A stretch of DNA of 64,000 nt from Streptacidiphilus sp. P02-A3a. Lineage in GTDB: Bacteria > Actinomycetota > Actinomycetes > Streptomycetales > Streptomycetaceae. Shown in pieces: positions 59,392 to 64,000 of the stretch. A program made the position numbers and the translations under genes. Position 1 is the first letter of the stretch; every line of letters begins with the position of its first letter. The notes beneath the pieces were generated by a model. The model saw only the letters and a list, made by a program, of their open reading frames with translations, was not told where the DNA came from and did not search any database. The stretch covers positions 7,325,922-7,389,921 of the forward strand of contig NZ_CP048289.1 of NCBI RefSeq assembly GCF_014084105.1, read 5' to 3'.

Positions 59392-60669
59392 TCAGCCGAA
59401 GAAGTTGCGGACGTGGTGCAGCCCGTCGATCAGGCTGTCCACCTCCGCCGCCGTGGAGTACAGGTAGAAAGACGCCCGCGTGGTCGCCGGAATTCCGTAC
59501 CGCAGGCAGACCGGCCGCGCGCAGTGGTGGCCGACCCGGACCGCGATGCCCTGCTCGTCCAGCACCTGGCCGACGTCGTGCGGATGGATGTCGCCGAGCG
59601 TGAAGGAGATCGCCGCGCCCCGGTTCTCGGCCGTGGGCGGACCGATGATCTTCAGCTCGGGCACCTCGCGCAGCCGCTCCAGCGCGTACTCGGTGATCCG
59701 GTGCTCGTGCGCCGCGATCGCGTCCATGCCGACCGCCGTGAGGTAGTCGATGGCCGCGCCCAGGCCGATGGCCTGCGAGATCGGCGGGGTGCCGGCCTCG
59801 AACTTGTGCGGCGCCGGGGCGTAGGTGGACGAGCTCATCGACACGGTCTCGATCATCTCGCCGCCGCCCAGGAACGGCGGCAGGTCCTCCAGCAGCTCCT
59901 GGCGGCCCCAGAGCACGCCGATGCCGGTCGGGGCCAGCATCTTGTGGCCGGTGAAGGCGACGAAGTCGGCCTCCAGCGCCTGCACGTCCAGCGTCATGTG
60001 CGGCGCCGCCTGCGAGGCGTCGATGACCACCAGCGCGCCGACGTCCTGCGCCCGGCGGACGATCGCCTCGACCGGGTTGACCGTGCCCAGGATGTTGGAG
60101 ACCAGCACGAACGAGACCACCTTGGTCCGCTCGGTGATCACCTCGTCGATGTTGGACAGGTCGAGCCGACCGTCGTCGGTCAGCCCGAACCACTTCAGCT
60201 TCGCGCCGGTGCGCTGTGCCAGCAGCTGCCACGGGACGATGTTGGAGTGGTGCTCCATCTCCGTGATCACGATCTCGGAGTCCGGGCCGACCCGGTACGG
60301 CTCGTCGGCCCAACCGAGCATGTTGGCAACCAGGTTGAGCGACTCGGAGGCGTTCTTGGTGAACACCACCTCGTCCCGGCTCGGCGCGTTGACGAACTCG
60401 GCGACCTTGTCCCGGGCACCCTCGTAGAGCGCCGTGGCCTCCTCCGCGAGCGTGTGCACGCCCCGGTGGACGTTGGCGTTGTGCTGCTCGTAGTACGCGT
60501 TCATCGCGTCGAGCACCTGCCGGGGCTTCTGCGAGGTGGCCGCGTTGTCCAGGTAGACCAGCGGCTTGTCACCGTGCAGCACCCGCTGGAGCACCGGGAA
60601 GTCCTTGCGGATCGCGTCGGTGTCGAGGGCCGAGGGAACGACCGGGCCGGAACGGGGGGTGTGGATCAC
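59392..60669 (-). CDS. sufS: SufS cysteine desulfurase
   Basis: A 425-residue PLP enzyme: YLDNAATSQKPRQVLDAMNAYY, ITEMEHHSNIVPWQLLA, FTGHKMLAPTGIGVLWG (PLP Lys) and RVGHHCARPVCLRYG (active-site Cys on the short loop typical of SufS). It takes sulfur from cysteine for cluster assembly. The start is GTG at 60669, overlapping the sufC stop (GTGA). Confidence 0.96.
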   Translation of the reverse strand: MIHTPRSGPVVPSALDTDAIRKDFPVLQRVLHGDKPLVYLDNAATSQKPRQVLDAMNAYYEQHNANVHRGVHTLAEEATALYEGARDKVAEFVNAPSRDEVVFTKNASESLNLVANMLGWADEPYRVGPDSEIVITEMEHHSNIVPWQLLAQRTGAKLKWFGLTDDGRLDLSNIDEVITERTKVVSFVLVSNILGTVNPVEAIVRRAQDVGALVVIDASQAAPHMTLDVQALEADFVAFTGHKMLAPTGIGVLWGRQELLEDLPPFLGGGEMIETVSMSSSTYAPAPHKFEAGTPPISQAIGLGAAIDYLTAVGMDAIAAHEHRITEYALERLREVPELKIIGPPTAENRGAAISFTLGDIHPHDVGQVLDEQGIAVRVGHHCARPVCLRYGIPATTRASFYLYSTAAEVDSLIDGLHHVRNFFG

Positions 60670-61430
60670 TCGGACGCGCCGCCCTTCGCGTACTTCTCGT
60701 AGCCCTCGTTCTCCAGCTCGTCGGCCAGCTCGGGACCACCGGACTTGACGATCTTCCCGGCCGCGAACACGTGCACGTAGTCGGGGGTGATGTAGCGCAG
60801 GATGCGCGTGTAGTGGGTGATCAGCAGGGTGCCGACGTCACCGGTGGAACGCACCCGGTTGACGCCCTCGGAGACCACCCGCAGCGCGTCCACGTCGAGG
60901 CCGGAGTCGGTCTCGTCGAGGATCGCCACCTTCGGCTTGAGCAGCTCCATCTGCAGGATCTCGTGGCGCTTCTTCTCGCCGCCGGAGAAGCCCTCGTTGA
61001 CGTTGCGCTCGGCGAAGGCCGGGTCCATCTGGAGCTCGGACATGGCCTCCTTGACCTCCTTCACCCAGGTACGCAGCTTGGGCGCCTCGCCGCGGATGGC
61101 GGTGGCGGAGGTCCGCAGGAAGTTGGAGACCGAGACGCCGGGCACCTCGACCGGGTACTGCATGGCCAGGAACACCCCGGCCCGGGCCCGCTCGTCCACG
61201 GTCATCGCCAGGACGTCCTCGCCGTCCAGGGTGACCGAGCCGCCGGTGACCGTGTACTTGGGGTGGCCCGCGAGCGAGTACGCCAGGGTGGACTTGCCGG
61301 AGCCGTTCGGGCCCATGATGGCGTGCGTCTCGCCCTGCTTCACGGTGAGGTCGACCCCGCGCAGGATCTCCCGGGGGCCGTTCTCGGTCTCGACGGAGAC
61401 GTGCAGGTCGGTGATTTCAAGGGTAGCCAT
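60666..61430 (-). CDS. sufC: SufC Fe-S assembly ATPase
   Basis: A 254-residue ABC-type ATPase: Walker A GPNGSGKSTLAYSLAG, signature FSGGEKKRHEILQM and Walker B ILDETDSGLDVDALRVV. It drives the SufBCD scaffold. The ATG at 61430 (MATLEITDLHVS) is chosen; the frame stays open only slightly further upstream. The gene lies 4 bp after the Rieske gene. Confidence 0.96.
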   Translation of the reverse strand: MATLEITDLHVSVETENGPREILRGVDLTVKQGETHAIMGPNGSGKSTLAYSLAGHPKYTVTGGSVTLDGEDVLAMTVDERARAGVFLAMQYPVEVPGVSVSNFLRTSATAIRGEAPKLRTWVKEVKEAMSELQMDPAFAERNVNEGFSGGEKKRHEILQMELLKPKVAILDETDSGLDVDALRVVSEGVNRVRSTGDVGTLLITHYTRILRYITPDYVHVFAAGKIVKSGGPELADELENEGYEKYAKGGASE

Positions 61431-61434
61431 GGGC

Positions 61435-61770
61435 TCAGGACTCCTGGGTGACGGAGACGAGCACATCGTCCCCTTCGATCTTTACGGGGTACACGGGGAC
61501 GGGACGGGTGGCCGGCAGGCCGGAAGGCTTTCCGGTGCGCAGGTCGAAGCTGGAGCCGTGCAGCCAGCACTCGATCGAGCAGCCGTCCACCTCGCCCTCG
61601 GAGAGCGAGACGTTGGCGTGGGAGCAGATGTCGTTGATGGCGAACACCTCGCCCTCGGCGAGCACCACCGACACCGCGACGCCGCCGACGACGACCCGGG
61701 TCGGGCTGTCGGCCTCCAGCTCGCTCAACGCGGCGACCCGGACGAAGCCTTCCGTTGCTTCCGTGGTCAT
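61435..61770 (-). CDS. Rieske-type ferredoxin in the suf operon
   Basis: A 111-residue Rieske protein. The [2Fe-2S] ligands are in NDICSHANVSL and IECWLHGSSFDLRTG (C-x-H ... C-x2-H), with EVDGC between. Proteins like this are regular members of actinobacterial suf operons, annotated as non-heme iron oxygenase ferredoxin subunits, and may supply electrons or test cluster loading. The ATG at 61770 overlaps the sufD stop (ATGA). Confidence 0.93.
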   Translation of the reverse strand: MTTEATEGFVRVAALSELEADSPTRVVVGGVAVSVVLAEGEVFAINDICSHANVSLSEGEVDGCSIECWLHGSSFDLRTGKPSGLPATRPVPVYPVKIEGDDVLVSVTQES

Positions 61771-62999
61771 GCGACGGAGGCCTCCAGTTCCGCGTCGATC
61801 CTCTCGATCAGGCGGTCCTGGAGCTCGGGCAGGCCGATCTGCTGGACCAGCTCCGCGAAGAAGCCGCGGACCACCAGCCGCCGCGCCTCGTCGGCCGGGA
61901 TGCCGCGGGACTGGAGGTAGAACAGCTGCTCGTCGTCGAACCGGCCGGTGGCCGAGGCGTGCCCGGCGCCGACGATCTCGCCGGTCTCGATCTCCAGGTT
62001 CGGGACCGAGTCCACCCGGGCGCCGTCGGTGAGCACCAGGTTGCGGTTCAGCTCGTAGGTCTCGGTGCCCTCGGCGGCGGCCCGGATCAGCACGTCGCCG
62101 ATCCACACCGCGCGGGCGTCCCGGCCCTGCAACGCGCCCTTGTAGGCGACGTTGCTGCGGCAGTGCGGGGTGTCGTGGTCGATGAACAGCCGGTGTTCGA
62201 GGTGCTGCCCGGCGTCGGCGAAGTACAGGCCGTACAGGTCGGCCTCGCCGCCGGTGGAGCCGTAGACCACCCGCGGGTGCAGCCGCACCAGGTCGCCGCC
62301 GAAGGTGATCACCACGGACTTGAACGAGGCGTCGCGGCCGATCAGCGCGGTGTGCTGGGCGACGTGCACGGCGGTGTCGTCCCAGTCCTGCACGGAGACC
62401 ACGGTGAGCTTGGCGCCGTCGCCGATCAGGTACTCGACGTTGGCGGCGAGCACGGCGTCGCCGGTGTGCTCGATGACCACCAGCGCCTCGGCGAACGCGC
62501 CCAGCTCGACCACCTGGTGGCCGTAGGCGGCGCCGCCCTGGCCCGCGACCGAGATCCGGATCGGCTCGGTCAGGATGGTGTCGCGCGGCACCGAGACCAC
62601 GCCGGCCTTCTGGAAGCCGCTGAACGCCTGGGCGGCGACCCGGTCGACCGGCTTCCCGGACTTGCCGACCCGCGGGTCGGTGCGGTCCACCAGCTCGACG
62701 GTGACCCCGGCCGGGGCGCTGACGTCGACCTTGACCGCCGCGTCGTCGGCGACGGCGGTTCCGTCGTGCAGACCGCGCAGCCGCGCCAGCGGGGTGAACC
62801 GCCAGTTCTCCTCGCGGCCGTTGGGGACCGGGAAGTCGGCCACGTCGTAGGACGCGACCGCGTCGACCCGGGCGTCCACGGGGTGGGCGGTCTCGCGACC
62901 GGTCCCGGGCCCGGCGAGCTGCGCGCCGGTCCCGGTGGTGCCGACCTCGATGGAGCCGGCCGTGGTCGAGCCGCCGGGAATGTTGGTGGCCTCAGCCAT
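61767..62999 (-). CDS. sufD: SufD Fe-S assembly scaffold protein
   Basis: A 410-residue beta-helix protein: REENWRFTPLARLRGLHDG near the N-terminus, QHTALIGRDASFKSVVITFGG and FIDHDTPHCRSNVAYKGALQGRD split across the core. The C-terminus is GHASATGRFDDEQLFYLQSRGI. It forms the SufBC2D complex with SufB and SufC. The first ~40 residues are a low-complexity extension. The gene lies 54 bp after sufB. Confidence 0.95.
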   Translation of the reverse strand: MAEATNIPGGSTTAGSIEVGTTGTGAQLAGPGTGRETAHPVDARVDAVASYDVADFPVPNGREENWRFTPLARLRGLHDGTAVADDAAVKVDVSAPAGVTVELVDRTDPRVGKSGKPVDRVAAQAFSGFQKAGVVSVPRDTILTEPIRISVAGQGGAAYGHQVVELGAFAEALVVIEHTGDAVLAANVEYLIGDGAKLTVVSVQDWDDTAVHVAQHTALIGRDASFKSVVITFGGDLVRLHPRVVYGSTGGEADLYGLYFADAGQHLEHRLFIDHDTPHCRSNVAYKGALQGRDARAVWIGDVLIRAAAEGTETYELNRNLVLTDGARVDSVPNLEIETGEIVGAGHASATGRFDDEQLFYLQSRGIPADEARRLVVRGFFAELVQQIGLPELQDRLIERIDAELEASVA

Positions 63000-63053
63000 T
63001 GCTCGTGCTGCTCTCTTTCGTAACGGACGTCTAAGTGGACGGGCGGGGCCGGG

Positions 63054-64000
63054 TCAGCCGACCGAGCCCTCCATCTGCAGCTCGATCAGCCGGTTGAGCT
63101 CCAGCGCGTACTCCATCGGGAGCTCCTTGGCGATCGGCTCGACGAATCCGCGCACGATCATCGCCATCGCCTCGAACTCGGTCATGCCCCGGCTCATCAG
63201 GTAGAACAGCTGGTCCTCGCTGACCTTCGAGACCGTGGCCTCGTGGCCCATGGACACGTCGTCCTCGCGGACGTCCACGTAGGGGTAGGTGTCCGAGCGG
63301 GAGATCGTGTCCACCAGCAGCGCGTCGCACAGGACGTTCGACTTGGCGCCCTTGGAGCCCTCGCCGATCTCGATCAGACCGCGGTAGCTGGTCCGGCCGC
63401 CGCCCCGGGCCACCGACTTGGAGACGATGTTGGAGGAGGTGTTGGGCGCCATGTGGACCATCTTGGCCCCGGCGTCCTGGTGCTGGCCGGCGCCCGCGAA
63501 GGCGATCGACAGGGTCTCGCCCTTGGCGTGCTCGCCCATCAGGTACACGGCCGGGTACTTCATGGTGACCTTGGAGCCGATGTTGCCGTCGACCCACTCC
63601 ATGGTCGCGCCCTCGTGCGCGACGGCACGCTTGGTCACCAGGTTGTAGACGTTGTTCGACCAGTTCTGGATGGTCGTGTAGCGGCAGCGGCCGCCCTTCT
63701 TGACGATGATCTCCACCACCGCGCTGTGCAGCGAGTCGGAGGAGTAGATCGGGGCGGTGCAGCCCTCGACGTAGTGGACGTAGGCGTCCTCGTCGACGAT
63801 GATCAGCGTCCGCTCGAACTGGCCCATGTTCTCGGTGTTGATCCGGAAGTAGGCCTGCAGCGGGATGTCCACGTGCACGCCCTTCGGCACGTAGATGAAC
63901 GATCCGCCGGACCACACCGCGCTGTTCAGCGAGGCGAACTTGTTGTCGCCGACCGGGATGACCGTGCCGAAGTACTCCTGGAACAGCTCCGGGTGCGTCT
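63054..64000 (-). CDS. sufB: SufB Fe-S assembly scaffold protein, 5' end cut by window
   Basis: The frame is open to the right edge ([20 protein letters not shown]), so the N-terminal ~150 residues lie outside. The visible part has [49 protein letters not shown] (conserved Cys) and [21 protein letters not shown]. The C-terminus is [22 protein letters not shown]. SufB is the cluster-building subunit of SufBCD. It is the first suf gene visible here; an upstream regulator gene would be off-window. Confidence 0.96.
   Translation of the reverse strand, partial: THPELFQEYFGTVIPVGDNKFASLNSAVWSGGSFIYVPKGVHVDIPLQAYFRINTENMGQFERTLIIVDEDAYVHYVEGCTAPIYSSDSLHSAVVEIIVKKGGRCRYTTIQNWSNNVYNLVTKRAVAHEGATMEWVDGNIGSKVTMKYPAVYLMGEHAKGETLSIAFAGAGQHQDAGAKMVHMAPNTSSNIVSKSVARGGGRTSYRGLIEIGEGSKGAKSNVLCDALLVDTISRSDTYPYVDVREDDVSMGHEATVSKVSEDQLFYLMSRGMTEFEAMAMIVRGFVEPIAKELPMEYALELNRLIELQMEGSVG

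Noticed and set aside
61755-63023. A 422-codon plus-strand open frame opposite sufD
   Set aside because: Its translation is antisense Val/Gly/Asp/Gln-rich noise. sufD is well supported by family motifs and operon order.

Overview
The window is high-GC, densely coded DNA with C/G-ending codons, GTG and TTG starts, 4-nt ATGA/GTGA overlaps and families typical of Streptomycetaceae: an LAETG sortase-anchored SCO1860-like protein beside cobalamin genes, tandem TerD proteins, a DUF2000/Lrp pair, and a sufB-D-Rieske-C-S-U-T operon. I read it as a Streptomyces, Kitasatospora or Streptacidiphilus chromosome. The genus cannot be fixed from sequence alone. No rRNA, tRNA, CRISPR array or transposase was seen.

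Layout. (1) 1-7458: a surface polysaccharide locus with two GT2 glycosyltransferases, a PRTase-like protein, a flippase and a polysaccharide deacetylase on the minus strand, and a divergent ATP-grasp gene. (2) 7481-14974: a cobalamin riboswitch, a possible 22-residue leader ORF and a tightly coupled corrin operon cobI-cobM-cobL-cbiG/cobJ-cobH-cbiX-cobC. (3) 15078-30670: a Tat-exported PL8 polysaccharide lyase, the LAETG protein, a frameshifted DUF2000 gene with its Lrp regulator, ung, a rhomboid-like gene, an amidohydrolase and pepN. After these comes a uronate-oxidation group: a KGSADH-type aldehyde dehydrogenase, an IclR regulator, an unknown protein and uronate dehydrogenase. (4) 30745-33978: tandem TerD, small membrane and VOC proteins. 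(5) 34037-36032: a cyclodipeptide synthase and a CYP121-like P450, the gene pair that makes mycocyclosin in Mycobacterium tuberculosis. (6) 36437-43662: a nucleotidyltransferase, an oxidoreductase, an oligopeptide ABC transporter without ATPases, and small proteins. (7) 43678-48199: proline catabolism (proline dehydrogenase, P5C dehydrogenase) with a divergent PucR regulator. (8) 48212-51179: two conserved hypotheticals. (9) 51395-58433: a LuxR-type regulator divergent from a 54-residue secreted peptide, a 104-residue protein and two large secreted modular proteins (CHAP-like and DUF1906-like). The two large proteins share an almost identical 1312-bp 3' end encoding an Ig-like domain and seven repeats. 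(10) 58519-64000: the suf Fe-S assembly operon, cut at sufB.

The items most worth following up are the regulator/secreted-peptide/secreted-hydrolase locus, the duplicated propeller module, a GTTCAG-type operator found upstream of the PL8 lyase and around the IclR/uronate genes, and the mycocyclosin-like pair with an Arg-to-Lys change in the P450.
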